This document shows, piece by piece, positions 1 through 40,283 of a stretch of DNA of 64,000 nt. The translations under genes were made by a program, and so were the position numbers. A model generated the notes under the pieces. It was not told the origin of the DNA and ran no database searches. It was given only the letters and a program-made list of their open reading frames with translations. Origin of the DNA: Engraulis encrasicolus (Eukaryota; Chordata; Actinopteri; Clupeiformes; Engraulidae); contig NC_085876.1 of the NCBI RefSeq assembly GCF_034702125.1, positions 7,222,864 to 7,286,863 on the forward strand, given 5' to 3'. Positions within the stretch are counted from its first letter, which is position 1. Every line of letters begins with the position of its first letter.

Positions 1-56
1 AATGTGAATGTTTCATAAGCATGTCACATCTTGTCATGTTTTGTCTTTCGTTCCAG

Positions 57-28176
<28,120 letters not shown>

Positions 28177-28372
28177 ACATGCTCGCGCTCACACACGTAC
28201 TGTAAAAGACTCAAAAGACGCAACGATGGCTCTGCGCAGGAGAATCAACACTTCAAGTACTATGTTTTGCACATATACAGAGGACGGATCGCACATACAA
28301 ATGAACAGAACAATATGGACATGAGTTCACAATAGTGTGCTTCTACACAAATACTCTTGAGCCTGATTTTGT

Positions 28373-28378
28373 ATTAAA
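28373..28378 (+). terminator. Candidate poly(A) signal of zmym4 (ATTAAA)
   Basis: ATTAAA lies about 200 nt after the zmym4 stop codon, which gives a short 3' UTR. It is the nearest canonical variant found downstream. Confidence 0.5.
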
Positions 28379-28983
28379 ATACTCTCTTGATTCAGCAGGA
28401 CTGCGTGGTGATAGCAATGCGCATGTACACTTTTAAGCAGTAATACAGACATGATTGACAATGACGGTCTGCTGTTGTCCTTTGCTGTTGTACAGTGGCC
28501 TGTTCAACTGTTCTGCCTCCTATCAGTGTTTCTCATAGGCAGTGTACTGAGGCCCATGTCTACTTTAAATCAGCCAAACTGATACTCATGAAGGCAGTGG
28601 AGGAGCTGAAGTCCAGTGACCCCCTCAGAGACCAAAAGCGCAGTAGTCCAAGTCAAACTACTACCTCACAACCTTTCCTCTTGCTTGTGACGTTGTAGGG
28701 CCAGACTCGACGTCATTGATGATCAAAGTTTTATTAGATTTTTTGCCAAGGCACAATTCAGAGGTCATTATCTCATTTGCAATCAGGATGTTGAATTTGG
28801 AAAGGCTCCCCAAAAGTTTAGGTTGCTCTGCTTAGGTTGACAGCGGGGTAAGTATTGGGTTCTCCACAGAGGCCGACTGGTACCAAGGCAAGAGGCCACA
28901 GGAAACAGGAAAGGACGGGAGGTAGTAGTTTGGCATGAACTCAATGTACTCCACACATGACTCGTTCAGGCAGACTGAGAGCT

Positions 28984-29205
28984 ATGCCGGTGCCCGTTAC
29001 CCGTACCTAATTGCCAACCGGCTGGCGTTTTCACGCCGTGGATCTTAGTGTCGCGAACCGGACCGTTGGTTCGCAATACGAATCGGAAAATGCTTCTTCA
29101 TCCGGGTTACACACAGTGCTGTGAATTTCCGGGTGGGTCGCAGGTAAGCGCTTTAGTGCTGAACTGGTGCGGACACCGGCACCGGCACTGTTCTGGTTGG
29201 CCTGA
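28984..29205. mobile_element. Possible hAT-like MITE
   Basis: TGCCGGTGCCCG at the left and CACCGGCACCGGCAC at the right are roughly inverted, with an inner GCGAACCGGACCGTTGGTTCGC palindrome. The boundaries are unclear. Confidence 0.35.
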
Positions 29206-31327
29206 GAACAGAAACAGTGGAATGACTGTGCTTTAAGCAGGGGCAGAATGGTCAGCAGCAGCAGCAGGAACTAACTAACCAACCAACCAAGGAGCTGATA
29301 TGAGATTGCTGGAGTTTATAAAGGTGTGCTGAATGGAGCGCACTTCCTGTGGTCGTGGGTATCAAAATAAGAGTGAAGCATTTGACTTTTTTCTTTTTTT
29401 TTGTCAGATTATGTTGCATTCCGCATCTCACATCTAGATGTGACCAGCCAAATGCATATCTGCCAGTCAGTGTTTTTCGAAGCACTCATACAATTGCTTC
29501 CCTCATCTTATGCCGAGTGTAAAGATGCATCCACTTGTTAAACTTATGCTGTGTGTTTGTGGAGGTGTTTTTTTCTACCAATCCAGATTGATTGTTTTTT
29601 TTGTTTTTGTTTTTTATTTCTCATCAATTGATGACACTAAAGCAACAGATGTACATGTGTAACATTAGCAGGAGGATCTCATTGCTGTAGTAGATGGAAA
29701 ACCAGACTTGCCCCTGAAGAGCAGTCCAGTTGGAAATGTTTCGCCATTCTGACCTTTTATTGTATGTCTCGAAAATGTTCTCAGTAAACAAAGTGTTTTT
29801 ATTCATGTATATGTATTTTTTTTATATATTTCTCCCCCCAAACTGTTAACTGGGTTGATAAACAATTCATATTCAAAGCTCTCACACACCTACTTCTCAT
29901 CTCAGGTCAAAAGCTAGGATATCCTGAGATTGTTTTCTTGTTCAAGATGAGTAATTTGATAAGTTCCAAAAAAAGAGTGAATTCACTCTATGCAAAGAAA
30001 ATGAAAAAGTGACCTGGCTAAGTGAATACAAAAACTATTGCTGATGAATTGAAAATGCTAAACATTGATATCTCTGTACTGAGATCAGCATTTGAAGATC
30101 CTGCAAATTCCTGGCAAATGAGAGTAGAGTAGAGTAGTAGAGTAGTAATCTTGATGTGACGAGAAAAGGAAATTGTACCATGAAACTGATGTCCTTGTCA
30201 GGCCATAAAATGGGTGGGTTCAAAGAATTGCTCCCTTATTTGTTTTATGGCAACAGCTTTAGAGAAGTTGCTAATTTTATATCAAAGTGATCTCCCACTG
30301 TGCTTCATGCAGTTCTGCTTTCACTTCAGAGAACTGCATCACTCTGGCCTGGGGAGTATTTGAAGAACAGGCTGAAGTGATGAACCCTAAACAAACCTAA
30401 AGGAAGTGGTACACCTGCTAATAGCCCACAGGTGCCATTTTCTGTAGTTCAGAAAGAGAGCACTCCAGGCTCTGCCATTAGATGATCTCTTCAAGGTTAA
30501 CTAATCCTGGATTACTACTTAGACAGGTTCTTGGCATACTCCCCTGGCGAGCTTCATTTAAATATGAAACTATTTGTCTGGAATCACACAGTTTAGATTG
30601 CTGAGGACTGTGGGTCAGACTAAAACATGTATTGGTATGGTTCAAATGGCCTCTGCAGTCTGCACTGCCTTGCCAGACACTATGACCAATCAAACAGTCG
30701 TTTTTCGTCCGCCGTCAGTGACCGTCTACTACACCTTCCTTGCAAAGCCCACTCCAAACATTCAAACACTTGGTCAAATCAGGCAATCTTACCAGGACCA
30801 GGGCTATTTTACATAGCCTAGGCACTGTACATAAAATACAGAACTAGTGGCGAATGCTACAGTCTATTATCTTTGCGTCAAGGAAGTGAACTCTCAAAGA
30901 AGAAGTTGCAAACTGCCTCAGCAGCAAAAATGTATCGCACCGACCTATATTTAAGTGCTTTTGTGGTTTTCCTTTTGAGCCTTAACTGTTGAACTGTCAC
31001 ATCATAACTTCTGTTATTAAGCTGTCTTCATGTGTCCATGGTTGTCTTCCATGCAACGTATAATGATGGCACCCGATTTGGTGCAAAGCATCAAATGACA
31101 GGCAATGGAGAAATCTCCCAAATGGAAGATGGGCTATTGTTTCCAAGAATTTTGTGTTGGTTCTTAGACACAAGAATATGCTGTTATTTTCTCTTATGGG
31201 TGTTCTGGGCAAACCATTCAGAATTCACCAACGTCTTGCATTTGCTTCACACCTCTCCAAAGAAATGGTGACCTGAAAAGACCGGAGTAGCATACAGTTC
31301 ATTCAACATAATAAGTTAGATGGGCAA

Positions 31328-31490
31328 CCTTTTTTAGGGCTTTTTTTAAACAAATCAGACAGTGTGAGCTAGTGACAGGAAGTGAGTAGGTGATAGAGAT
31401 GGGGAAGGATTGGGAAATCATCTCGGCCTGAAATTCAACCTGTGTCCCTGGAGTACCAGTACAGTGCCTTATCCGTTTGCGCCAAGGTGT
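31328..31490 (-). mobile_element. tRNA-derived SINE, diverged copy
   Basis: AGTGACAGGAAGTGAGTAGG, then AGAGATGGGGAAGGATTGGG and a decayed box B/box A end in reverse orientation, as in the SINE at 18276-18480. Confidence 0.6.
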
Positions 31491-32123
31491 ATTCAGATTC
31501 AGATCAGGAAAGTTTGATAGTTTACGTGGTGGGTGTCAATTCACCCTAAATATGTTAATAGCCTGTCAATACACCCTTGGTTGGTAGGTAGGTGTCAATA
31601 TACCCTAAATGTGCTATCTAAAACCATTCTGAAGAATTAACTTCCTCTTTCATTTGAAAGTGTCAGATTTTGCAAGCATTTTCCTTTCATCTCCCCTGGC
31701 CCTTCAATGCTCATGATATTATCTGTATTTTACTGTATTTTAGACCTAGCACCTTACAGAGAAGTTGAACTAGGGTGAATTCACACAGTACTTCTGATTC
31801 ATCTCACCAAACACTTTTCAGGAAGGTGAAACGTTTAGAACAGTAGTTCTCAACCTTTTATGAACAAACCTCTCCTTGATCTTATCATTAGCCTCCCAAT
31901 GCCCCCTTGACATCATCATAAGGCTGCCAATGCCCCCCCCTTAGTATTGAAAAATAGAAAAGCCAAATGTCATCTAATGGCAACTAAACACGGCCCCCTC
32001 TCAGCTGTCTCCCTCAAAGCCAAAGTGGATGAGAATCTCAAGATGTCTGAAAAGTTAATTCCTCCCACATTATTATATCGCTAGAGCAATTCCCTGTTAG
32101 TATGGGATATTTGTGTGTATGCC

Positions 32124-32154
<31 letters not shown>

Positions 32155-32236
32155 ATGCGTGTGAAAGGACCTTCCATCTTGGCTCATTGAGCCACCGTGC
32201 CCCTCTCTCATCATTCTTACTGCAAAAAAACTCATA

Positions 32237-32540
32237 CAGTATATCACGAAAGTGAATACACCCCTCACAGTTTTGCAGATTTTTGAGTATATCTTTTCAT
32301 AGGAAAGCATTACAGAAATGTAACTTTGACACAATGATTAGTGACCTTTTAACAACATATTTAACCGCTTAAATTTCTTGTTCACTCAGAAAAAAACAAA
32401 ATACAGCCATTAATGTTTGAACATGTACTCACAAAAGTGAGTACACCCCAGATTAAAATCCGGTAGAGAAGGGGCTATGTTGGATCGAATCGTCTCGAAA
32501 TGAAACGAAATGAAAAGGGATGACAAGGGAGGTCATCAGT
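32237..32540. mobile_element. Tc1-like transposon fragment
   Basis: CAGTATATCACGAAAGTGAA followed by TACACCCCTCAC resembles the terminal repeat of a common fish Tc1-like element. ACAAAAGTGAGTACACCCC recurs at about 32430. No transposase remains. Confidence 0.55.
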
Positions 32541-33020
32541 GTGCGTTTCAACCTGTCTTTATATATATATATATATATTTATTATATATAATAAATATAT
32601 TTAATCTTTATTATTAAAGCTATAAAATGTATTTTCATAGTTTTAACAGGAACAGATGATCTGTCTGTTCATTTGAAAATAAAAACAGACATTGGATAGG
32701 CTGGCATAGCTATCAGTCAGTTCACAATAAAGCACATTGGACTACTGTAAATCCAGCCAACAAAATAATGTGACCTTGTATACATACGTATTACTGATGC
32801 TATGTGACTGAAATTTGTTTTTAACCCAAAATGTACAAACCTATATCTTATTGGCCATCAATCCTCTTACCTCCAAATAACATGACTAAAAGTGTCAGCT
32901 TTGCCAAACCTTCTAACACCATATTTTACAATCCTTTAACAGTGTATTTAACAGAGTATTTTGAATTCATTTGCAAAAAAAATGAAAATGTTTCATAAAT
33001 AAAAGTATTTAAAATGCTTT

Positions 33021-33740
33021 GGTAACACTTCCAAATAAGGGGCCATAATTAACAGCAAAGTAGCTATAAGCTAATACTTTAGTAAGGGTTAATAATCATT
33101 ACTTAACGCCACATTAGACACATATTAATTGTTATTAATGCATATGTCAAACATTAGCAAGCAGTTACTTAACTATCAGATAACTATTACCTTGTGTTAC
33201 AAGTTAAAAATATTTAACTAATAGATAAGTAAGGGTACAGTAAGTTAAGTAGCTATTAGGTCATACTTAACTGAGGACCAAAATTAACACTTACTTAAAG
33301 GGGTATGCCACTATTTTGGGGCTTAATACAGTTAAAATCGTTGGCTGGGGTTTATAAAGGTGGTAAAGTGTCCTATTTTTCATGTGAAGCGTTGTCTTGC
33401 TTTAAGGGCACAGTTAATAGTTAAGTAGCTATCAGGTCATACTAACTAAGGACCAAAATTAATACATTACCCTTTAAGTAAGTATTAATTTTGGTCCTTA
33501 GTTAGTATGACCTGATAGCTACTTAACTATTAACTGTGCCCTTACTTATCTATTAGTTAAATAATAATATACTATTGTTATCTAATAGTTAAGTAACTGC
33601 TTACTAATGCTCAACATATGCATTAATAACAATTAATATGTGTCTAATATGGCGTTAAGTAATGATTATTAACCCTTACTTATGTATTAGGTTATAGCTA
33701 CTTTACTGTTAATTATGGCCCCTTATTTGGAAGTGTTACC
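33021..33740. mobile_element. Palindromic hAT MITE, 720 bp, 8-bp target duplication
   Basis: GGTAACACTTCCAAATAAGG at the left is the exact complement of the right end, and long arms continue inward. AATGCTTT flanks both sides (33013-33020 and 33741-33748). A second nested palindrome (GGACCAAAATTAATAC against its complement) lies in the centre. Confidence 0.85.
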
Positions 33741-33762
33741 AATGCTTTTTATGCATCCATTA

Positions 33763-33955
33763 TTATAAAGTGTTACCACAAGTGCCAGTTTCACAAATAA
33801 ATCTCATGTCTCTATGACAGCCTGTGTCAACCCAACCATTTGGTTTTGAGCTGTCAAAGGATGTCTCTCCCATACGCACACAGTCCTCTCCCTCAGGATG
33901 TGGATTTTCAGGTGTACCTTTCCAATCATCAGGCTCCTTTTCATGAAGCCAGAAC
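33763..33955 (-). CDS. Lectin receptor exon 7: lectin domain part 3 and stop
   Basis: TTTCAG acceptor. It encodes EKEPDDWKG, GEDCVRMG and GWVDTGCHRDMRFICE, then a short tail and TAA. The palindromic MITE's target duplication starts 14 nt beyond the stop. Confidence 0.93.
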
Positions 33956-36900
33956 CTGAAATGGAAATCACACAATATCTGAGCATGGAGACAATGATCA
34001 AGAGAAAAAATCCACCTGTAAGACACAAGCACTCAATTGTACCTATTTCTCAGAACACTGCTCCTAGAATTGCAGCCCAATAACTTAACTTTCAACTTCC
34101 CAAATGGGCAAAAAAACATGAACACAGACAGATAAGTTGGCAGGACAGACCATGAAGTGCAATGGGGTCAGGCCTTTGCACAATTTAGAATTTCTGAATT
34201 TCTGAACCTTTTACTCAATCAGACAGTCTTAGCTCAAGTTTATCAAAGGAGCAATAGTTAAATGTATGATAAAAAAAAATAACCTACGCTTTGCTATTGT
34301 TGAGAGTTGTGTTGTCCACCCAACGCCATTCATTTTCCTCCCGCATGTCATTCAGACCAATCCAGAACTTGTCCTCTGAATCAGTAATTCTGTTTTTAAT
34401 TTGCTCCATCAGGAAGATCTGTCAAACATAAAGTAGCATTTTATTACAGAAGTTATAAATATTGGAAATATTGTGTATTTTGTTAGCCACAATGATGGTG
34501 AAAACGCTTGTAATATTTCCGGCACTGTTTGTGAATGTGTAATTGACCATTTTGCACGTATTACATATTTTGCTATGTAAAGTGCATTAATATGCATTTG
34601 ACAACAACTTAATCTGTAATATGTAATAATTATACTAATAATGTAATAATAATAATGTTTGCAAATACTGTGTATACTGCATGCATAAAAGTCTCGTAAA
34701 AGCAAACCTGTTCTTCTTTATTGTCTATGATTGCCAAGTGACTCTTCATCCCCTGACATTTGTCTTTGCTTCTACTCCAATTTCCAGTCTTATTGGAGAA
34801 GTAGTAACAATGACTCCCATGGTATTCCCAGCCAGACTTACAAGTATGTTCTTGACATTCTTTTGAGGGATCTATAGATAGAAATAAAAGTTATTACAAA
34901 CAGTCATAGGACGCTTCATTTGGCACACCTGTCCAACTGCTCATTTATGCATTTTTTAATCATCAAATCAAATGGTGGCAACCCAATGTATTAGGCATGT
35001 AGACATGGATAAGACATCCTGCAGCAGATTGGGATAACTAAGACTGGGAAAGCCTGGTCTGATGGATAGTAGGGTCGGATAGTAGGGTCAGAATTTGGGG
35101 TCAACAACATGAAAGCATGGATAAATTCGGCCTTGCATCAATACTTCTGGCTGGTAGTGAGGGATTCTTAGCACACTTTGCACCCCTTAGTGCCAACTGA
35201 GCAAAAGGCAGATGGCTCTTAGGAGGACTGGGGAGTTTGATGACATGGGCCAGGATGTCATTCAAACCATCCAAGTCAAGATCCTTGGTCTTGAAGAGGG
35301 GCAGAGTCTCAGAATGGTTGTCCGCAGGGACAACACCTATCCCAACCATCTCTGAGAAGCTGATTAAGAGTTTGGGCACGTTCTTTGACAGCAGCCTCAG
35401 GGACAAGGCCTCCAGGAGCTGAATGGATGGCTGATGGGTGTGGACAAGACTTTGCCTGATTACCCTGACTTTCAAATCTCTTAAAGACTTGGTCTGACCA
35501 AGAGCATAACAACTAACATTCTTAAACGGCATGGTTGACCCACCTCCCTTGGTTAGCTACTGGTCGAGGGCAGAACAGGCTGAGCCAAAGTTTAAACCAA
35601 ACATTTCTTAGTCCCATCATTTTAAATGCCCGGGCATTTTTTTCATCCCAGGTCAGCCCTGCCATTGAGTGTATATTTATGCAGGTCACTCTTTATTTTA
35701 AGGCTCCCATTATTAGTAAGGTCCCGTTTAAAAACTGCCTAACAGTTTGTAGCATTATGAAGGTTCTACTTGTGCTGGACGACTCACAGTTTAGTATGTT
35801 CAGTGTAAGTAGATGATTTCATGCTAATGTAAATATACTAAAAATGGAACTGTAAAATAGTGTTGCATCAAAGTAATAATTAGATTAATTTTTTAGAAAT
35901 TATTTAATTTGAGATGATGATATCTCCACTTTTTGGAGATATCTTTTGTTGAACTGTCATCACCTGTAACAGCTGGTTCTTTATTTCCTTCAGATGTTGA
36001 GCCTTGAGGTGTGTCTGTTGTGTGTCTGTTGTCTGCAATTTGTTTTGTGGCTGTTTCTTCTTCTGGTTTACCGGTACTTAAGGTACCGGTCACTGTAAAT
36101 ATCACAAAGAAGAGTGAAAGTAAGGAAGGCATCCTCCACACTATCTGTTGTGTCACAGAAAAGCACCGAGTTCAAAGTGAGAATGATCTCACATGTAGAA
36201 GCATCGGAGCATCTCAGATAAGATCAAATTGTGCTTTTATTTAAAGCAATGCCAAACTCACATTTTGACAGAAACATGTCCAAAACCACTGCTCTAAATA
36301 AAAGCATAAATTAATCTTCCACATCTGAGGTGCTCCCCACACTTTCCTTCTCACTTTGAACTCAGTACTATGTTATCATGCAGATATTGATATACACTGA
36401 TTAGTAGGCAGTCAGTCCCACTATGGTCTGTGACAGCAGAAACAACTCAACAGCAACGAGTGGGCCCTATGTTTATAATGTGCCTATGGGCCCTAAATGG
36501 GTAGAGCCACTACTGAATATACATTGAAAATGTACTGTGCACACTCTCAAACTCGTATCCAACTCGCAGTAGCCCAAATGAAGCACAAATCTATCCCTCA
36601 TATGCAGAGGTGCCTTGATTATTAAGTAAAAATACACTATATTCTTAATTTCAATTCCACACATGTGGGTGAAAGTCAAACTGGTTACTCCCATAATTTC
36701 CTGTTGCTTCTGGCCTCTTGCCTTAGTGTCACTCTGGCCTCCTCCGTATTTCCCCGCTTTCACCCTAGGCATAGCACCTTTTGGGTTTTTTGGGGCTTTT
36801 ACTCAGTTGACATCCTAAATTGCTAATGAGATAATGGGATTTAAGTTGCGATGTTATATATACGTATACCTTTATTTGATGGACAGTTATTGATAGGACA

Positions 36901-38964
36901 GTTTGAGATGGTGACAGGGAGCGAGTGGCAGAGAGAGATGGGGCCTCCATCTGGAAATGTCCTTGGGCCAGAATCAAACCAGTGCAGTGCCCTACCGTTT
37001 GAACCACGGCAGGGCCTTGCGTTGTGCTATTGTGAGATATTGAATAAAACTTTGATCATGAGTGAAGACAGGCCTCAGGAGTCCACAAGGAACAGGAAAG
37101 GACGAGAGGAACTAGTTTGACTTGCACAGAATGTCTCCAGTGTTTTCCAATAACTTACAGTATAAAGCCAGACCAACGGCCAGTCCCAAGGCAAGGATCA
37201 GAATGCAGAGCACCACCATAACCAATAGCAGACGGGGACACCTGCATTTGCCCTTTGACCTCTCCGCTGGGGGCGCGTCATTGGGCAGAGATACTGTGTG
37301 AGAACAGATGTAACTTTAGGGGACATACATTTAATCTGTGTCCTGTGTATAAGTTCAAAAGATAAACTGTTTATGTAGCCTATCTGTCAACTGTATTAGT
37401 GTGGATAGCTATGTCAGCTATAACACTGCAAAAACTACTATATTCAGTAATGAGAATTAACCATCAAATGTGTCATTCCCTGTAATAAGTTATTTTTTGT
37501 TTATATTGTCTACTCACAATGGTCATGACTTCAAAAGACTAAAATTAGGTTATTGAAGAGGTTTTCATACAGGATCGCTCTCAAATAAAAAAGAGTCTTA
37601 CGTTCTTTAGGGTCCTGCTGATTTGAGGCGGGAGTCTTGGAGATCACCACAGAAGAATATACCACCTCGTCCTCTGAGGTCTCTACTTAAAAGGTATTTA
37701 AGAGGGACATTCACATGCATTCAAAGAAATCATCATAGTGAATTCAGTCTAGAGACAATGTTGCTGTTTATGACAGCTTGTTACAATCTGAACTTATTTT
37801 AATCACTTAGCCTATATTAGGGTAATATTCATTGTATCAATTGCATTTTGTGAAAAGACAGCATTGCATATGAGAGACTATGACTAGACTATATGATTTT
37901 TTTCTAGATTCAGACACAATCTAGAAGGCACACCTGACCTTCCTGAAATGTGAACAAAATTTCTGGCGGAAGTATCTCGAAGATGCTGATAAGGCGTTAG
38001 CTTACAGTCAGGATGTTCAGTTTTTGAAATGTATTTTATGTTATATTTATATTACTATTATATATTGAAATTTATATTATTTTCTTTTCCAATGGGACGT
38101 ATCTTGAGAATATGTTCTAAATAGCAGGATTGGATCCCAGCACAATGCTTTTCATATTAAGATGCCTGATTAAAATGTTTTGCCGTCTTTGTACATGAAC
38201 AGAGGAAATATAGAAAAAAAGAAAAGGGAAAGGTTAAGCAAAAGCTGCTGAAAATTGTCTGAAACACAGGAACAAGGAACAAGAGGAACAGCAAAGAATA
38301 TAAGAGGAACAACAGAAAATATCAAATTAGGAAATGCCATGACTATAGAACTTTATTGCTCTATCAAGAACCATCGGTTGCCAAACATCGGTTCAACACA
38401 TTTATCTGTTATTACCCTTATGTTGAAACCAAAAAGACTCAAGACAACCACACATGGCCGTAATTACCATTGAGGACACAGAGGTCATGTCCTCTGTATT
38501 TTTTTTCAGTAATGTAAAATTTATCTATGATGAAAATCGATATATGATCAACAATGATACATTCAGTCTACCACCCCCCATTTATCCTCAAGCCAGTAAT
38601 CAATGAAAACAAACTTAAGACTTTGACTGAAGTGTTTGAGGCATTCTAAACAGTATTCAGTACAGCATGCAGTATTTGACCTCGGTATTTGAAAACGTCT
38701 GGTTACCGCCCTGCAACCACAGATGGTGAGCCTCATTGATACCCTTATGTTGAAATCAAAAACCTCAAGGCAACCATGGCAGCATACAGTACTTTCAACA
38801 TTTACAGTAAACGTTTAATGGAAAACGAATATTTGTTCTGATGCTCCATCTACATGGCTATTAGTCTTACCTTTTAACTGTGGTCCTCCAGTTCCTGTGG
38901 TATTGTTTTTGGGACTTGGGCCGTTCTTAAACTTCACCTCAGAATAAACAACAGGCTCTGACAT
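33763..38964 (-). CDS. Type II membrane C-type lectin receptor with two ITIM-like motifs (CD209/illr-like)
   Basis: Seven exons on the minus strand (38871-38964, 37602-37685, 37159-37293, 35964-36092, 34708-34871, 34288-34418, 33763-33955) join at GT-AG sites into 309 codons. Residues 1-80 are cytosolic and carry VVYSEV (Tyr7) and VVYSSV (Tyr41), both fitting the ITIM pattern V-x-Y-x-x-V. A 24-residue membrane helix spans 81-104, followed by a short Ser/Thr/Glu stalk. The C-type lectin domain spans about 153-304 with a CKSGWEYHGSHCYYF start, FWIGLND, and CVRMG...CHRDMRFICE. The sugar site reads EPD instead of EPN or QPD, and the usual WND is WVD. Four NxS/T sequons are present. Such receptors act as immune pattern-recognition or inhibitory receptors on leukocytes; the ligand here is unknown. 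Zebrafish illr and mammalian CD209/CLEC families are the closest types I recognise. Confidence 0.92.
34288..34418 (-). CDS. Lectin receptor exon 6: lectin domain part 2
   Basis: TTGACAG acceptor and AAGC|GTAGGT donor. It encodes KFWIGLNDMREENEWRWVDN, containing the WIGL core motif. Confidence 0.93.
34708..34871 (-). CDS. Lectin receptor exon 5: lectin domain part 1
   Basis: CTATAG acceptor and ACAG|GTTTGC donor. It encodes CKSGWEYHGSHCYYFSNKTG and CQGMKSHLAIIDNKEEQ, the opening of a C-type lectin domain. Confidence 0.93.
34905..35175 (+). mobile_element. Tc1/mariner-like fragment in lectin intron
   Basis: TAGGGTCAGAATTTGGGGTC and AACAACATGAAAGCATGGAT match the transposase region of the same element family as 8181-9039. 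Both ends are decayed. Confidence 0.65.
35225..35430 (+). mobile_element. Reverse-transcriptase remnant
   Basis: An open stretch reads WARMSFKPSKSRSLVLKRGR, then PIPTISEKLIKSLGTFFDSS, which resembles reverse-transcriptase text found in many fish retroelement copies. It is short and isolated. Confidence 0.55.
35964..36092 (-). CDS. Lectin receptor exon 4: stalk
   Basis: TTTACAG acceptor and ACAG|GTGATG donor, 129 bp. It encodes a Thr/Glu/Ser-rich spacer (TGKPEEETATKQ) with no heptad repeat. Phases fit both neighbours. Confidence 0.8.
36168..36363. repeat. Foldback repeat in lectin intron
   Basis: GAGTTCAAAGTGAGAA at the left and TTCTCACTTTGAACTC at the right end an imperfect inverted repeat with arms of about 80 bp, adjacent to the stalk exon. 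Confidence 0.65.
36860..37015 (-). mobile_element. tRNA-derived SINE, diverged copy, in lectin intron
   Basis: ATAGGACAGTTTGAGATGGTGACAGGGAGCGAGTGG-type body (shared with 18276-18480) and a decayed AGAATCAAACCAGTGC box-B end. Confidence 0.55.
37159..37293 (-). CDS. Lectin receptor exon 3: transmembrane helix
   Basis: ACACAG acceptor and TACT|GTAAGT donor. Basic KGKCRCPR precedes LLLVMVVLCILILALGLAVG, a signal-anchor helix with positive residues on its cytosolic side. Confidence 0.9.
37602..37685 (-). CDS. Lectin receptor exon 2: second ITIM-like motif
   Basis: Acceptor TTTTAAG (or the TAG three bases further) and donor GAAC|GTAAGA. It encodes ETSEDEVVYSSVVISK. The two tandem acceptors would change the product by one residue. 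Confidence 0.83.
37686..38870. other. Lectin intron 1, nothing recognised
   Basis: AT-rich DNA without convincing coding or repeat structure. Confidence 0.5.
38871..38964 (-). CDS. Lectin receptor exon 1: start codon and first ITIM-like motif
   Basis: ATG in AAGAAGATGTC context. It encodes MSEPVVYSEVKFKNG and ends LKG|GTAAGA in phase 1. An upstream in-frame stretch is also open, but this Met begins the typical cytosolic tail. Confidence 0.85.
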
Positions 38965-39412
38965 CTTCTTTCTGATGCTGTAACAACACTGTGAGTCTAC
39001 CAGTCCACTTCGCCCCAAGCTTGACTATGTGAAGAAGAGAGAGGGGGAAAAAGCAGAAGACGATTTTAGAGAAGTAGATGATTGCGTCACTTTTTCCATC
39101 ATCAAAATGTTTTTCACTGTCTGACCTGGAATCAATAGACTGACATGCTCGTTATTGTAAACATCCATCAGATGGTGTTTATGTATTGATACATGTGCAT
39201 GAACATTTCACTTGTATATGAGTGTTGTACACATTTAAGTATGGCTATAGATACACCACAAGGGGTTCATAATGTAATCCTTAATCCCTCCACCACCACC
39301 CCTTATTGGTTTGTATCACTATACCATGTTCCAAGAGAAAAGTAGCTCAAGAGCTGATTTACCCTCTTCAGTGTCCTCTTCCCCTTCTGTCTGTATCTCT
39401 CACTCTGCTGCT

Positions 39413-39562
<150 letters not shown>

Positions 39563-39639
39563 TGTGTCTGTGTCTGTGTGTGTGCATCCGTGCGTGCGCG
39601 TGTGCTGATGGAAGGTTGATTGTAGTGTGTGCTATAGCC

Positions 39640-39981
39640 CAGTGTTTCTCAACAGGGGTGCCGCGAGCCCCCATCAGGGGTGCCGCAGAAACGTGGCTGA
39701 TAAATAAATTATGTAATATAATACATATTTGTCTAAATTGATAAGTTAATGCTACTCAGTGGAATCTTTCATCTGCCATTTACGCACAATAAAGTAAATA
39801 GTTCGCCCCAGTCAGCTGCAACTTCGAACATAGGTCATGTGATGTCTTCAAATGTGTTACTTTTCTAAGCTTGTGTGGTATCGGAATGCGATGCTATGTT
39901 ACGGTTTGTTGGTTTGGGGTGCCTTGAAATTTTTCACGAGTTGAAAGGGTGCCTCGCCTTAAAAAAGGTTGAGAAACACTG
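39640..39981. mobile_element. hAT MITE, 342 bp, 8-bp target duplication
   Basis: Ends CAGTGTTTCTCAAC and GTTGAGAAACACTG are perfect inverted repeats. CTATAGCC flanks both sides (39632-39639 and 39982-39989). A GGGGTGCC motif recurs inside each end. Confidence 0.88.
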
Positions 39982-40133
39982 CTATAGCCTATGTCTACAG
40001 TGCATGTGTTATATGTTTTTATACTAGTGTTAGTTCTTTGTGTATTTTTGTATTTATGCAAGCTGACAGACACAAATGACAGACACAATTCCTTCAGGAT
40101 TAAGAATCACTCAAACGCATGCATGCACGCACG

Positions 40134-40135
<2 letters not shown>

Positions 40136-40192
<57 letters not shown>
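40136..40192 (+). repeat. (CA)n microsatellite
   Basis: GCACGCACGCAC leading into about 27 CA units. Confidence 0.96.
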
Positions 40193-40194
<2 letters not shown>

Positions 40195-40283
40195 TTCAGC
40201 TGTCCATCGTGTCCGATGAAGACTCTTGTTCCAATCAGGTTTGGGGAGGGGTAGGGTCAACGTTGTTTGGCGTTGATGCCATC

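Larger units (their letters stand above)
28379..33012. other. Intergenic region between zmym4 and the lectin gene
   Basis: No gene is supported. It holds a possible GC-rich hAT-like MITE (28984-29205), a SINE fragment (31328-31490) and a Tc1-like fragment (32237-32540). The rest is unremarkable AT-rich DNA with short open frames that lack family resemblance. Confidence 0.6.

Noticed and set aside
28495..28698. 67-codon frame downstream of zmym4
   Set aside because: No family resemblance, no splice or Kozak support, and it lies in repeat-bearing intergenic DNA.
31841..32035. Possible hAT MITE beginning CAGTAGTTCTCAACC
   Set aside because: The left end is hAT-like, but the right end (GATGAGAATCTC) matches poorly and no target duplication was found.
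35237..35532. Minus-strand 143-codon frame in the lectin intron
   Set aside because: The recognisable reverse-transcriptase text is on the + strand; the minus frame is its shadow.
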